From contig NZ_JAARZJ010000008.1 of NCBI RefSeq assembly GCF_014229245.1, forward strand, positions 1 to 64,000: a DNA stretch of 64,000 nt, read 5' to 3'. This document shows, piece after piece, positions 8,623 to 17,265 of this stretch (positions within the stretch are counted from its first letter, which is position 1; the number at the start of each line of letters is the position of its first letter). The DNA is from Listeria farberi (GTDB lineage Bacteria; Bacillota; Bacilli; Lactobacillales; Listeriaceae). The notes under the pieces were generated by a model that saw only the letters and a list, made by a program, of their open reading frames with translations, was not told where the DNA came from and did no database searches. The translations under genes and the position numbers were made by a program.

Positions 8623-10350
8623 TTATTTTAATTGTTGTTCTGCAAAAGAAGCATAAAGGGGATGAGAAGCGACTAATTCACTATGTGTGCCTCGGCCAGT
8701 AATTTCTCCGTGTTCAATAAAGAGAATTTGGTCGGCATTAACAATTGTGGATAGACGATGAGCGATAACAAAAGTAGTACGACCTTCCATTAAGTTGGCT
8801 AAAGCTTGTTGAACTATTTGTTCGGATTGACTATCTAAGCTTGCTGTCGCTTCGTCTAACATGAGAATATTCGGGTTGCGTAAGAAAGCTCGTGCAATGG
8901 CAATCCGCTGTCTTTGCCCCCCTGAGAGCTTCACACCACGTTCGCCGACTTCGGTTGCCATTTTGTCAGGTAGTTCAGAAATAAAGCCATCTGCATAAGC
9001 AAGTTTTGCTACATTCCAAAGCTCGTCTTCGGTAATTTCTCGGTCCAAACCATAACAAAGATTATCGCGAATTGTGCCAGAGAGCATCGCACTTTCTTGG
9101 GAGACGTAACCAATTTGCGTACGCCATGAGTTAATGGAAATCTCAGAAAGAGGAATATCACCCACTAAAATTTCTCCCGCTTTTGGTTGATAGAAACGCT
9201 CTAAAATCGCAAACAAGGTAGATTTACCGCCACCACTTGGACCAGCGAATGCGATAACTTCCCCTGGTTTTGTATCAAAAGAAACATCTTTTAAAATCGG
9301 TTCACCTTCATTGTAAGAGAAGGAAATATCTGTGACGCGAATCGTTTTTCCGCTCACGTCCACTTTTTTACCAGCATCGAAATCTTCTTCAGTTTCATTT
9401 AAAATATCCGCAATGCGTTCGGTCGCACCTTTTGCTTTTTGAAGTTGCGCGAAAAAAGTCGCAAAAGAGGTTACTGGAACGATAATTTGGAATAGATATA
9501 GCAAGAACGCGATTAATGTACCAGTAGTCATAGTCCCGGCTGAAACGCGAATCCCGCCGTAACCAATGATACCAACAATAACTCCCATTACAACAAAGAA
9601 AATTAAAGGTCCAAGTACAGCGACAACTTTCGCCTCACGAATACCGAATCCGAATAGACGATTGATTCCCTTATGACCAGCTTCTGTTTCACGTGTTTCC
9701 GCATTAGATGCCTTTACGAGCCGTGCTTCAGAAAGGGTTTGACTAATGGAGCCAGTGAAGTCAGCTGTTTCATTTTGAAGACCTTTAGAGATTTTAAACA
9801 TTTTCTGACCAAGCGGCGCAACGACTAGCGCTGTAATTGGAACAGCTACTAAGATAATTAGTGTCATTTTCCAGTCCATAAAGAATAAGATAATAACCGC
9901 ACCAACCACAGAAATAATCCCTGTTACAAATTGTGGTAAATGATCGGCAATTAGCTCCTTGACTACGACTGTATCGTTTACCATGCGGCTGACCATTTCA
10001 CCCGTTTTTGTATTATCAAAATAAGAAACGGGCAAGTGCACAATTTTTCTCCATAAACGTTCGCGAATCGTAGCTACAACTTTCTGACCCATATAATTAA
10101 GTAAGAAAATCGAGAAACCGTTTGTGATAGCTTGCAAAATGAATGCAAGAACAATTAAAGCGACCATTTTTACATCTAATGAGGTTACCGAAAAACCATC
10201 AATTAAGTTTTTTGTAAAAAGTGGGACTACAAGCCCAGCAATTGTAGTTATTACACTGGCTATTAAAGCGCAGAATATTATCCAATTGGCGGGTTTTGCA
10301 CTAATAAGTAACTGGAAAAAATTCCTCCAACTATATTTTTTTTGATTCAT
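8623..10350 (-). CDS. ABC exporter half-transporter, homodimer type (BmrA-like)
   Basis: 575 residues: exporter membrane domain (about 20-320) then ATPase. All nucleotide-site motifs are canonical: Walker A GPSGGGKST, signature LSGGQRQR, Walker B MLDEATASLD, H-loop IAHRL. No partner lies next to it. These points favour a homodimer of the BmrA multidrug family, unlike the paired exporter at the left end of the window. The start at 10350 has AGGAAGGGTG upstream. It is a single-gene unit between a shared terminator and a 329-bp gap. The substrate is unknown. Confidence 0.88.
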   Translation of the reverse strand: MNQKKYSWRNFFQLLISAKPANWIIFCALIASVITTIAGLVVPLFTKNLIDGFSVTSLDVKMVALIVLAFILQAITNGFSIFLLNYMGQKVVATIRERLWRKIVHLPVSYFDNTKTGEMVSRMVNDTVVVKELIADHLPQFVTGIISVVGAVIILFFMDWKMTLIILVAVPITALVVAPLGQKMFKISKGLQNETADFTGSISQTLSEARLVKASNAETRETEAGHKGINRLFGFGIREAKVVAVLGPLIFFVVMGVIVGIIGYGGIRVSAGTMTTGTLIAFLLYLFQIIVPVTSFATFFAQLQKAKGATERIADILNETEEDFDAGKKVDVSGKTIRVTDISFSYNEGEPILKDVSFDTKPGEVIAFAGPSGGGKSTLFAILERFYQPKAGEILVGDIPLSEISINSWRTQIGYVSQESAMLSGTIRDNLCYGLDREITEDELWNVAKLAYADGFISELPDKMATEVGERGVKLSGGQRQRIAIARAFLRNPNILMLDEATASLDSQSEQIVQQALANLMEGRTTFVIAHRLSTIVNADQILFIEHGEITGRGTHSELVASHPLYASFAEQQLK

Positions 10351-10679
10351 TTATTTCACCCTTCCTAATTTCCCCAACCATATAATGCTTACTTTTTAAG
10401 TATAATCAATTTACTAGATAATAAACCAGTCTAAAGTGGTAATTATTAGATTAATATCTGAATTTGAATATTTAGTAAAAGTAACAAAAAATTCGAATTT
10501 ACGTCAAAATGCTCAGTTAAAAAGATATATAAATTAAGTATTTAAAGAAAAGTTGTAATATATTTATCTTTAATTTCCTTTTTGGTATTTTATGACTAGC
10601 TAGGAATAGGATTTGAGATATAACCTTTATGATATAATTACGATGAGTTTTTTCAATATAATATAGCAAAGGAGAGAAT
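10351..10679. other. AT-rich intergenic region, divergent promoters
   Basis: 329 bp between two diverging genes, very AT-rich. It must hold promoters for the ABC gene and the Crp/Fnr gene: a TATAAT is seen at 10634 but without a well-spaced -35. A small palindrome AGATTAATATCT lies at 10448-10459. No convincing ORF, PrfA box or RNA was found. Confidence 0.4.
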
Positions 10680-11369
10680 ATGCTATTCTTAAAAGAGCTT
10701 GAATCCAATCTAACGGTTAGCAAATTAATGGAGTTGTGCTTTGAACATCCAAATTACAAAGACTACTGCTCGGTTATCGGCACCAAGAAGGGTGAGGTTC
10801 TAGAAAGTTTAAGTCCGGCTGGAACAAAAGTATATTTTGTTCTAAGTGGCATATACGGGATGATTGTAGAGAAAGATGCAGAAATGGAAGAAGAAAGCTG
10901 TAAAGAATGCATTGTTCGTTTCTTACAAAAAGGAGATAGTTTTGGACTATATCATCTTTTTTATGATGAATGGAGCCCGCACGTTTCGATGCAGAGCTTA
11001 GGTCACGGAGAAGTTATGGAAGTAGATAGCAATTTCTTGTTCTCTATTTTTGACAAAGAAGATGAGAATAACTTTTTTATGATTAAAGTGATGGCAGAAG
11101 AATTACGCGAAGCCCACACATTTGCAAAACTAAGCTTCTTAAAAAAGGAAGAACGAATCCGCAAAGCCATTCTCAAATGCGCTCAAACTTTAGGAACGTT
11201 TTCTGATAACGGGATATTGCTACCAAGAGAAATTACGCAAGAAGTACTTGCAAGATACACCAATACATCGCGCGAATACGTGGCTCACACAGTCATGCAT
11301 TTAATTAAAGAGGATATAATTAGAAATAGACCTAAACCTCTACTAGTGATGGATAAAACTCGTTTATAA
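10680..11369 (+). CDS. Crp/Fnr-family transcriptional regulator
   Basis: 229 residues. Residues about 20-130 read as a cyclic-nucleotide-binding-type beta roll (KGEVLESLSPAGTKVYFVLSGIYGMIV, FLQKGDSFGLYHLF), and about 150-225 as a Crp winged helix (ITQEVLARYTNTSREYVAHTVMHLIKEDII). No Fnr-type N-terminal cysteine cluster is present; the pair CKEC in mid-domain is not placed like an iron-sulfur site. The effector is unknown. Same superfamily as PrfA, but it is not PrfA. AAAGGAGAG precedes the ATG. It is monocistronic with its own terminator. Confidence 0.85.
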   Translation: MLFLKELESNLTVSKLMELCFEHPNYKDYCSVIGTKKGEVLESLSPAGTKVYFVLSGIYGMIVEKDAEMEEESCKECIVRFLQKGDSFGLYHLFYDEWSPHVSMQSLGHGEVMEVDSNFLFSIFDKEDENNFFMIKVMAEELREAHTFAKLSFLKKEERIRKAILKCAQTLGTFSDNGILLPREITQEVLARYTNTSREYVAHTVMHLIKEDIIRNRPKPLLVMDKTRL

Positions 11370-11373
11370 GTTT

Positions 11374-11389
11374 GTTTCACGTGAAACTT
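11374..11389 (+). promoter_or_regulatory. parS-like ParB (Spo0J) binding site
   Basis: TGTTTCACGTGAAACT, 15 of 16 matches to the Bacillus parS consensus TGTTNCACGTGAAACA. It lies between the Crp/Fnr stop and its terminator. Confidence 0.75.
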
Positions 11390-11393
11390 TTTA

Positions 11394-11420
11394 GAATGCT
11401 TCGATTGCATTCTTTTTTTT
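11394..11420 (+). terminator. Terminator of the Crp/Fnr gene
   Basis: AGAATGC (11394-11400) pairs with GCATTCT (11407-11413), followed by a run of T. Confidence 0.8.
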
Positions 11421-11477
11421 GTAGGAAAAGCACTTCAAAAGCATTCTTTTATCTTTTGCGTTATAATGGCTCTGTAA

Positions 11478-11492
11478 TTGAAAGCGCTTGAT
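11478..11492 (+). promoter_or_regulatory. Candidate cre (CcpA) site before transaldolase
   Basis: TTGAAAGCGCTTGAT matches the cre pattern WTGNAANCGNWNNCW at 14 of 15 positions. It lies just after the likely -10 (TATAAT, 11462-11467), a place where CcpA would block transcription. Confidence 0.45.
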
Positions 11493-11511
11493 AGAAAAGG
11501 AGGATGTATAA

Positions 11512-12156
11512 ATGAGATTTTTTATCGATACAGCGAACGTAGAAGAGATTAAAAAGGCTAACAGAATGGGGTTTATTGCTGGAGTAACGACAAACCCATC
11601 ACTTGTTGCCAAAGAGGGCCGCGATTTTAATGAGGTTATTCAAGAAATTACATCCATTGTTGACGGACCAATTAGCGGTGAGGTAGTGAGTTTGAAAGCG
11701 GAAGAGATGATTGAGGAAGGTCGAGTTATTGCCAAAATACATCCAAATATGGTGGTTAAAATACCTATGACTGGTGAAGGTTTAGCCGCAGTAAAAGTTT
11801 TGACGGAAGAAGGAATTAAAACTAATGTCACGCTAGTTTTCTCTGCTACACAAGCGTTACTGGCAGCGCGAGCAGGAGCGACATATGTATCCCCATTTTT
11901 AGGACGTTTAGATGATATTGGTGATGATGGTTTGGTGCTTATTCGTGATATAGCAGAGATTTTTGAAACACATGGTATCCCGACAGAAATTATTTCAGCA
12001 AGTGTACGCCATCCGATTCATGTAATTGAATGTGCTAAGGCAGGAGCAGATATTGCTACAGTGCCTTATAAAGTATTTGAACAAATGTTAAGACATCCGT
12101 TGACTGATAGCGGAATTGAGAAATTTCTTGCGGACTGGGAAGCAGCTAAAAAATAA
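11512..12156 (+). CDS. tal: Transaldolase, short TalC/FSA-type
   Basis: 214 residues of the small transaldolase family, a TIM barrel. [13 protein letters not shown] and [13 protein letters not shown] form the N-terminal signature; Lys83 in [11 protein letters not shown] is the Schiff-base lysine. At residue 129 (TYVSPFLGR) there is Phe, where fructose-6-phosphate aldolases carry Tyr, so transaldolase activity in the pentose phosphate pathway is more likely. GGAGG precedes the ATG. A cre-like site in the leader suggests carbon catabolite control. The SH3 protein gene follows after 18 bp. Confidence 0.92.
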   Translation: MRFFIDTANVEEIKKANRMGFIAGVTTNPSLVAKEGRDFNEVIQEITSIVDGPISGEVVSLKAEEMIEEGRVIAKIHPNMVVKIPMTGEGLAAVKVLTEEGIKTNVTLVFSATQALLAARAGATYVSPFLGRLDDIGDDGLVLIRDIAEIFETHGIPTEIISASVRHPIHVIECAKAGADIATVPYKVFEQMLRHPLTDSGIEKFLADWEAAKK

Positions 12157-12174
12157 CGAGGAAGGTTTCTAACT

Positions 12175-12522
12175 ATGAATCAAACATTTATCGTAAAAAA
12201 AGAACATATTAGCAAGTATCCAAACCCACTTTTTGTTAATAAAAATGAGTCTATTTGGGTGTTTGATGAGGATACAGAATACCCTGGTTGGATCTTTTGT
12301 AAAGTGAAGTCATCAGGTAAAGAAGGCTGGATTCCTAAGCAAATCATTCAGTTAGGTAGTGATGGGAAAAGTGGAACCGTGACAGAAGATTATTCTGCAC
12401 GCGAATTAAATGTAAAGCCTGGGGATAAATTAGAAAGTAACCGTGAGCTTAACGGTTGGGTTTGGTGCGTAACAGAAGATAATGAAGCTGGCTGGGTACC
12501 ACGAGGAAATCTTGAATCGTAA
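12175..12522 (+). CDS. Two-repeat SH3-like protein of unknown function
   Basis: 115 residues without signal peptide or membrane segment. Two SH3-like repeats can be seen: residues about 5-60 end in GKEGWIPKQIIQ and about 65-113 in NEAGWVPRGNLES, each with a conserved W-x-x-C core (GWIFCKV, GWVWCVT). This is the variant SH3 pattern of cytosolic Firmicute proteins. Co-transcribed with transaldolase by position. The ligand is unknown. Confidence 0.7.
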   Translation: MNQTFIVKKEHISKYPNPLFVNKNESIWVFDEDTEYPGWIFCKVKSSGKEGWIPKQIIQLGSDGKSGTVTEDYSARELNVKPGDKLESNRELNGWVWCVTEDNEAGWVPRGNLES

Positions 12523-12524
12523 AA

Positions 12525-12540
12525 TGTTTCACGTGGAACA
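12525..12540 (+). promoter_or_regulatory. parS ParB (Spo0J) binding site, perfect
   Basis: TGTTTCACGTGGAACA is the exact reverse complement of TGTTCCACGTGAAACA, a perfect match to the Bacillus parS consensus. It lies right after the stop codon of the SH3-protein gene. Confidence 0.85.
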
Positions 12541-12555
12541 TTTTAAGTAAATATA

Positions 12556-12598
12556 GCAAAAAAAGCGAAGGGTTTAGTTTTACTTTCGCTTTTTTTGT
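12556..12598 (+). terminator. Terminator of the transaldolase unit
   Basis: AAAAAAAGCGAA pairs with TTCGCTTTTTTT (to 12597) around a loop of about 16 nt; the T-run is part of the right arm. Confidence 0.75.
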
Positions 12599-12639
12599 GG
12601 AATAATTAAGGATAAGAATAGAAGAATCTAGGTGGATTT

Positions 12640-13848
12640 ATGGAAAATTGGAAGAAAAATTTGTATGTTGTTTGGGTAGGGTGTTTTCTTACCGGGACTG
12701 GATTAAATTTAATTATGCCATTTTTACCATTATATATTGAAGAACTCGGTGTACATAATCCTGACCAAGTAAGTTTATGGTCTGGTGTGGCACTAAGTTC
12801 AACATTCTTAGTATCAGCAATTATGTCGCCGGTTTGGGGCAAATTAGCAGATCAAAAAGGGCGGCGCATTATGCTTTTGCGTGCTGCGCTTGGAATGGCA
12901 ATAGCAATGATTTTGATGGGACTTGTCAGCAATGTTTACCAATTTGTAGGTCTACGTTTATTAATGGGGATATTTTCAGGATACATTTCCACGGCTAATG
13001 CGTTAATTGCTACTCAAGTTCCTCGGCACCGCAGTGGTTGGGCGCTCGGTGCTCTATCAACAGCAGCAGTATCAGGTGTATTAATCGGTCCCTTAATTGG
13101 TGGAGCGCTATCTGACTCATTTGGTGTTAGACCAGTGTTTTACATTACAGGCGTTCTTTTACTAGGTAGTTTTTTCCTAACACTTTTCTTTGTCAAAGAG
13201 AGATTTACACCAGTAGAAAAAAAGGAAATGCGTTCAGGAAAAGAAGTTTTCTTATCGTTAAAAAATCCCGGATTAATTATCTCGCTGTTTATTACGACAA
13301 TGATGATTCAAATCGCATCCAATTCCGTGAACCCAATTTTGACATTATATGTACGAGATTTAGCGGGAAATGCGCAAAACATTGCATTTATTAGTGGGAT
13401 GATTGCTTCAGTGCCAGGAGTTGCCGCGCTTATCGCTGCGCCACGACTTGGAAGGTGGGGGGACCGAATTGGCTCAGAGCGAATACTGCTAGGTGCGCTC
13501 ATCGGATCCATGTTACTGCAAATACCAATGGCTTTTGCTCAAAATCCGGTGCAACTTGGTGTTTTGCGTTTCTTATTAGGTCTGACAGATGGCGCTTTAC
13601 TTCCAGCAGTTCAATCACTGCTAACTAAAAATACACCACGAGAAATTTCCGGTCGGATTTTTGGTTATAATCAATCTTTTCAATATATCGGAAATGTCAT
13701 TGGGCCGCTGGTTGGATCAAGTGTGGCAGCACATTTTGGCTACGGAGATGTATTCCTTGTAGTAGCTGGCTTTATTTTTATCAATGTACTAATCAGTTTT
13801 TATTTCAACCGAAAAATGCATAGAGAGAAGGGAAATCATGCCAACTGA
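12640..13848 (+). CDS. MFS multidrug efflux transporter
   Basis: 402 residues with the 12-helix layout of the major facilitator superfamily. The loop 2-3 motif [13 protein letters not shown] is typical, and motif C-like [13 protein letters not shown] in helix 5 marks a drug:proton antiporter type. Related by pattern to the MdtG/NorA group. AGGTGG precedes the ATG. The last 11 bp overlap the next gene, so MFS, Cdd1-like and sirtuin genes form one overlapping operon. Confidence 0.85.
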   Translation: MENWKKNLYVVWVGCFLTGTGLNLIMPFLPLYIEELGVHNPDQVSLWSGVALSSTFLVSAIMSPVWGKLADQKGRRIMLLRAALGMAIAMILMGLVSNVYQFVGLRLLMGIFSGYISTANALIATQVPRHRSGWALGALSTAAVSGVLIGPLIGGALSDSFGVRPVFYITGVLLLGSFFLTLFFVKERFTPVEKKEMRSGKEVFLSLKNPGLIISLFITTMMIQIASNSVNPILTLYVRDLAGNAQNIAFISGMIASVPGVAALIAAPRLGRWGDRIGSERILLGALIGSMLLQIPMAFAQNPVQLGVLRFLLGLTDGALLPAVQSLLTKNTPREISGRIFGYNQSFQYIGNVIGPLVGSSVAAHFGYGDVFLVVAGFIFINVLISFYFNRKMHREKGNHAN

Positions 13849-14128
13849 TCTAATAAAATTACCAGGAATAGGTAAAAAAATGGTATTAATGTTAAATGAA
13901 ATTGGGATTCAAAAAATTGCTGATTTAAAAGGAAAGAATCCACTTGATTTATACGAAAACACTTGCGTTAAGCGAGGCGAAAGAATGGATCCTTGTGTGT
14001 TATATACGTATCGCTGCGCAGTCTATGTTGCGGAAACGGATAAAACAGAGCAAAATGCTGAATTGCGAAAATGGTGGAATTGGAAAGATAAACAACATAT
14101 AAATGAAAGGAACATAAATGATGAATAA
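13838..14128 (+). CDS. Cdd1-like helix-hairpin-helix protein
   Basis: 96 residues beginning [39 protein letters not shown], a helix-hairpin-helix-like start with the later cysteine motif [14 protein letters not shown]. This matches the small 'pathogenicity locus' Cdd1 family, whose function is unknown. It overlaps the MFS gene by 11 bp and the sirtuin gene by 11 bp. The start has GAGAAGGG about 6 nt upstream. Confidence 0.75.
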   Translation: MPTDLIKLPGIGKKMVLMLNEIGIQKIADLKGKNPLDLYENTCVKRGERMDPCVLYTYRCAVYVAETDKTEQNAELRKWWNWKDKQHINERNINDE

Positions 14129-14810
14129 ATTAAACGAAGCAATAAAAGAGTCAGAACATATTGTTTTTCTTACTGGTGCAGGTGTTTCTGTGCCTTCAGG
14201 AATTCCGGATTATCGCTCGAAAAATGGCTTGTACGCCGGGATGAGTAGTCCAGAATATATGCTGAGCCATACTTGCCTTGTGCGTGAGCCAGATAGGTTT
14301 TATCAATTTGTGACCGAAAATATGTACTATCCAGACGCAGTACCAAATGTAATTCATACGAAAATGGCTGAAATCGAGGCAGAAAAAGATGTCACTATTA
14401 TTACGCAAAACATTGATGGTCTTCATGAAAAAGCGGGTTCTAAGAAGGTAGTTAATTTTCATGGTAGTTTATATCACTGCTATTGCCAAAAATGCGGAAG
14501 AAGTGTTTCGGCAAATGACTATTTACAATCAGATATTCATGCCGAGTGTGGCGGACTAGTTCGACCAGATGTGGTGCTTTATGAAGAAGCCATTTCAGAA
14601 AAGGCGATAGACCAATCACTTGCTGCCATTAGGAAAGCTGATTTGATTGTCATAGTAGGAACTTCTTTTCGAGTGAGTCCATTTTGTAATTTAACAGATT
14701 ATCGAAACAAAAAAGCGCGAATTTTTGCTGTGAATCAAGAACAGATTTTGCTTTCGTATCCTTTTGAAATGATGAAAAGTGATGCTGTAAAAGTTTTCGC
14801 AGAGATTTGA
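14118..14810 (+). CDS. Sir2-family NAD-dependent protein deacylase
   Basis: 230 residues. Sirtuin motifs in order: GAGVSVPSGIPDYRS (residues about 20-35), QNIDGLHEKAG (about 96-106), NFHGS with the catalytic His (about 113), zinc-site cysteines CQKC (about 122-125) and HAECGG (about 140), GTSFRVSP near 185. It removes acyl groups from protein lysines using NAD. The fourth zinc position reads His instead of Cys (H-A-E-C where C-x-x-C is usual), and the FGE motif after RPDVV is LYEE. Third gene of the MFS-Cdd1-sirtuin overlap; no macrodomain partner is adjacent. Confidence 0.85.
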   Translation: MMNKLNEAIKESEHIVFLTGAGVSVPSGIPDYRSKNGLYAGMSSPEYMLSHTCLVREPDRFYQFVTENMYYPDAVPNVIHTKMAEIEAEKDVTIITQNIDGLHEKAGSKKVVNFHGSLYHCYCQKCGRSVSANDYLQSDIHAECGGLVRPDVVLYEEAISEKAIDQSLAAIRKADLIVIVGTSFRVSPFCNLTDYRNKKARIFAVNQEQILLSYPFEMMKSDAVKVFAEI

Positions 14811-14902
14811 AACCTTGCAGTAATAGGGGTGGCGTGATAAAATTTTCTTAACCGGAAAATTGTCCGGAATATTTTGAGAAAATAAGGAGTGGAGAGTTCC
14901 AT

Positions 14903-16237
14903 ATGAACCCTGACCCCGAGAGTCAGCAGATTATCTTGCAGTTAATTCTTATTGTGGTGTTGACAATGCTCAACGCATTCTTTGCCTCAGCAGAGATGGC
15001 CCTTGTATCACTAAACAAAAATCGCGTGAAAAGCCAAGCAGAAACTGGCGATAAAAAAGCCATTATGCTAGCTAAGCTCGTAGATGATCCAAGTAAGTTT
15101 CTAGCTACAATTCAAGTTGGTATTACGCTTGCTGGATTCTTCTCCAGTGCATCAGCCGCGACTAGTATTGCGACTAGGCTTGAATCTGTTTTTGGAGGAA
15201 GCAGTTTTGCGAAAGAGTTATCTATTATCGTCGTAACTATTGTGTTATCGTATATCACGTTAGTTTTCGGTGAGCTTTATCCAAAACGTTTAGCGCTTCA
15301 AAAATCAGAAAAAATTGCCCGTGTTTCCGTACGACCAATTATGGCAGTTGGGGTTGTGCTTCGCCCGTTTGTAAAATTCCTATCTTTTTCAACAGATATT
15401 CTTGTGAAATTAACAAGAATGGAGAAAAATATGGATAATGAAAAAATGACGCGTGAGGAAATGCAACTATTGATTGAAACCGGTCGACGTGACGGTGTAA
15501 TTGAGGTAGAAGAATTACAAATGCTTCGTGGTGTATTTGAAATGGATAATAAATATGCCCGTGAAGTAATGGTACCACGGACAGATGCGTTTATGATTGA
15601 TGCCGAAACAGAATCAGAAGCACTTTGTGACGCATTATTAAGTGAGAATTTTTCAAGAGTTCCCGTCTATACAGGCGACCAGGACTCGGTGCTAGGTATT
15701 CTGCATATGAAAGATTTTTTTGCGGAAGCGAGAAAGTCAGGATTTAAAAACATTGATGTGAAATCGCTTGTTAAAACCGCGTATTTTGCCCAAGAGACGA
15801 TGTTTATTGATGACTTACTTAAGAACATGCAAAGAACTAGAAACCAAATGGCGATTTTAATGGATGAATATGGTGGCGTTGCAGGTATTGTCACTGTAGA
15901 AGACTTATTAGAAGAAATTGTCGGCGAAATTGACGATGAAAATGATGTGTTCTCTGATGAAGTCAAGAGAATTGACGATACTACATTTATCGTAGAAGGC
16001 CGCATGCCGCTTGATGATTTTAACAAAATGTTTCACGTGGAACTTCCTGCACGTGGGGTAGATACTGTAGCTGGTTTTGTGCTTACTTTAACAGGGACAA
16101 TTCCAGAAGAAGATGATAAAGTAGTAGTAGAATATGGTGCACTTCGCTTTACAGTAGAAGAAATGAATGACGCTAGACTGGTTTCGGTTCGTGTCGAGAA
16201 AGACATCCAAACAAGCGAACTAGAACAGATGGCTTAA
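14903..16237 (+). CDS. CorC/HlyC-family membrane protein with DUF21 and CBS domains
   Basis: 444 residues. Residues about 8-190 hold a DUF21 (CNNM) membrane domain with about four helices; about 205-330 are paired CBS domains (REVMVPRTDAFMID, MAILMDEYGGVAGIVTVEDLLEEIVGEI); the rest is a CorC_HlyC C-terminal domain (FIVEGRMPLDDFNKMF). Family members are often labelled hemolysin, but many act in Mg2+ transport or resistance. Start context GGAGTGGAG. A small inverted repeat CCGGA/TCCGG lies at 14852-14867 before the gene. A parS-like site is embedded in the coding sequence at 16029. Confidence 0.88.
   Translation: MNPDPESQQIILQLILIVVLTMLNAFFASAEMALVSLNKNRVKSQAETGDKKAIMLAKLVDDPSKFLATIQVGITLAGFFSSASAATSIATRLESVFGGSSFAKELSIIVVTIVLSYITLVFGELYPKRLALQKSEKIARVSVRPIMAVGVVLRPFVKFLSFSTDILVKLTRMEKNMDNEKMTREEMQLLIETGRRDGVIEVEELQMLRGVFEMDNKYAREVMVPRTDAFMIDAETESEALCDALLSENFSRVPVYTGDQDSVLGILHMKDFFAEARKSGFKNIDVKSLVKTAYFAQETMFIDDLLKNMQRTRNQMAILMDEYGGVAGIVTVEDLLEEIVGEIDDENDVFSDEVKRIDDTTFIVEGRMPLDDFNKMFHVELPARGVDTVAGFVLTLTGTIPEEDDKVVVEYGALRFTVEEMNDARLVSVRVEKDIQTSELEQMA
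16029..16044 (+). promoter_or_regulatory. parS-like site inside a coding region
   Basis: TGTTTCACGTGGAACT, 15 of 16 matches to parS, lies inside the CorC/HlyC gene where it encodes part of MFHVELP. Many Bacillus parS sites also lie within genes. Confidence 0.7.
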
Positions 16238-16248
16238 TGATAAAAATA

Positions 16249-16284
16249 AGAGTGCGGTATGAGAAATCTGTCCGCACTTTTTTC
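16249..16284 (+). terminator. Terminator of the CorC/HlyC gene
   Basis: AGTGCGG (16251-16257) pairs with CCGCACT (16272-16278), followed by T6. Confidence 0.8.
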
Positions 16285-16304
16285 TTAGGAATGAGGTTTT
16301 TTAA

Positions 16305-17261
16305 ATGCCAAATATTAAAGAAATAGCCAAATTAGCGGGGGTTTCAGTAACGACAGTGTCGCGCGTGCTCAATAATCATCCATATGTTGCAGAGGAGAAA
16401 AGAGCTCGTGTACAAGCTGTCATTGACGAATTAGACTACTCTCCTAACCGAAGTGCTATGGACTTAGCACGTGGTAAGACAAATACGGTTGGCGTGATTA
16501 TACCTTATAATGATCATCCGTGGTTTGACAAAATAGTGAATGGTATTTTAGAGGCAGCTTTTAAAAATCGTTATTCGGTGACACTTTTTCCAACTGGATA
16601 TGATACGAAAGAAGAAGAAAAATTTTTAATGCGCTTGAAAACAAAGCAAGTTGATGGGCTAATTATTACTTCGCGTGCCAATAATTGGGATGTGATTTTG
16701 CCGTACCTAGCATATGGCCCGATTATTGCTTGTGAATACGTGGAGTCTAAGGATATATCTTGTTCTTATATTGACCGAGTGAAGGCTTACCGAGCAGGAT
16801 TTCAATTTTTGCAAGATGAAGGTTATCATAAAGTAGCGTTCACAGCAGGGCGGGAATCACGAGAAAGTACTAGTACATATGGGAAAATTAATGCCTATGA
16901 GCAGGTTTTTGGTCCAGTCAAGGATAATCGTTTTTTAAGTGAATGTTACACGCTTGAAGATGGTTTGAAGGCGGGCGAACATTTTTTTGCCAAAGGGAAA
17001 GATTGGCCTGATGCGATTTATGCGAATGGTGATGAAGTTGCGGCTGGCATAATGTATCATGTGAAAGCACTTGGATTACGTGTGCCAGAAGACATCGCTA
17101 TTTTAGGACAAGAAAATCTCCCAATTGGTAAGGCGTTAGAAATCACGACGCTTGATCATCACCTAAAAAAATTGGGAGAAAATGCATTTACTATTTTTGA
17201 GCAAGGTAAATTACAAAGAATTAAAGTGGAGCATGAATTGATTAGAAGGAAAACAGTCTGA
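16305..17261 (+). CDS. LacI-family transcriptional repressor
   Basis: 318 residues. The N-terminal helix-turn-helix IKEIAKLAGVSVTTVSRVLNNHPYVAEEKR is canonical LacI, with the hinge ELDYSPNRSAMDLARGKT; the rest is a periplasmic-binding-protein fold. It converges on the glycerate kinase gene with only 4 bp between the stops and no terminator between them. By position it is a candidate regulator of the glycosylglycerate locus, but it is not divergent from it. The effector is unknown. Confidence 0.85.
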   Translation: MPNIKEIAKLAGVSVTTVSRVLNNHPYVAEEKRARVQAVIDELDYSPNRSAMDLARGKTNTVGVIIPYNDHPWFDKIVNGILEAAFKNRYSVTLFPTGYDTKEEEKFLMRLKTKQVDGLIITSRANNWDVILPYLAYGPIIACEYVESKDISCSYIDRVKAYRAGFQFLQDEGYHKVAFTAGRESRESTSTYGKINAYEQVFGPVKDNRFLSECYTLEDGLKAGEHFFAKGKDWPDAIYANGDEVAAGIMYHVKALGLRVPEDIAILGQENLPIGKALEITTLDHHLKKLGENAFTIFEQGKLQRIKVEHELIRRKTV

Positions 17262-17265
17262 AAAA

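Noticed and set aside
9685-9700. parS-like half site TGTTTCACGTGTTTCC in the BmrA-like gene
   Set aside because: Only the left 11 bases match; the right half-site has four mismatches, so binding is unlikely and chance is sufficient.
10613-10640. TTGAGA and TATAAT as promoter of the Crp/Fnr gene
   Set aside because: The spacer is only 14 bp, too short for sigma-A; the real promoter was left unassigned.
14852-14867. CCGGA/TCCGG inverted repeat before the CorC/HlyC gene as a terminator
   Set aside because: The stem is only 5 bp and no T-run follows; it may be a weak operator but cannot be supported.
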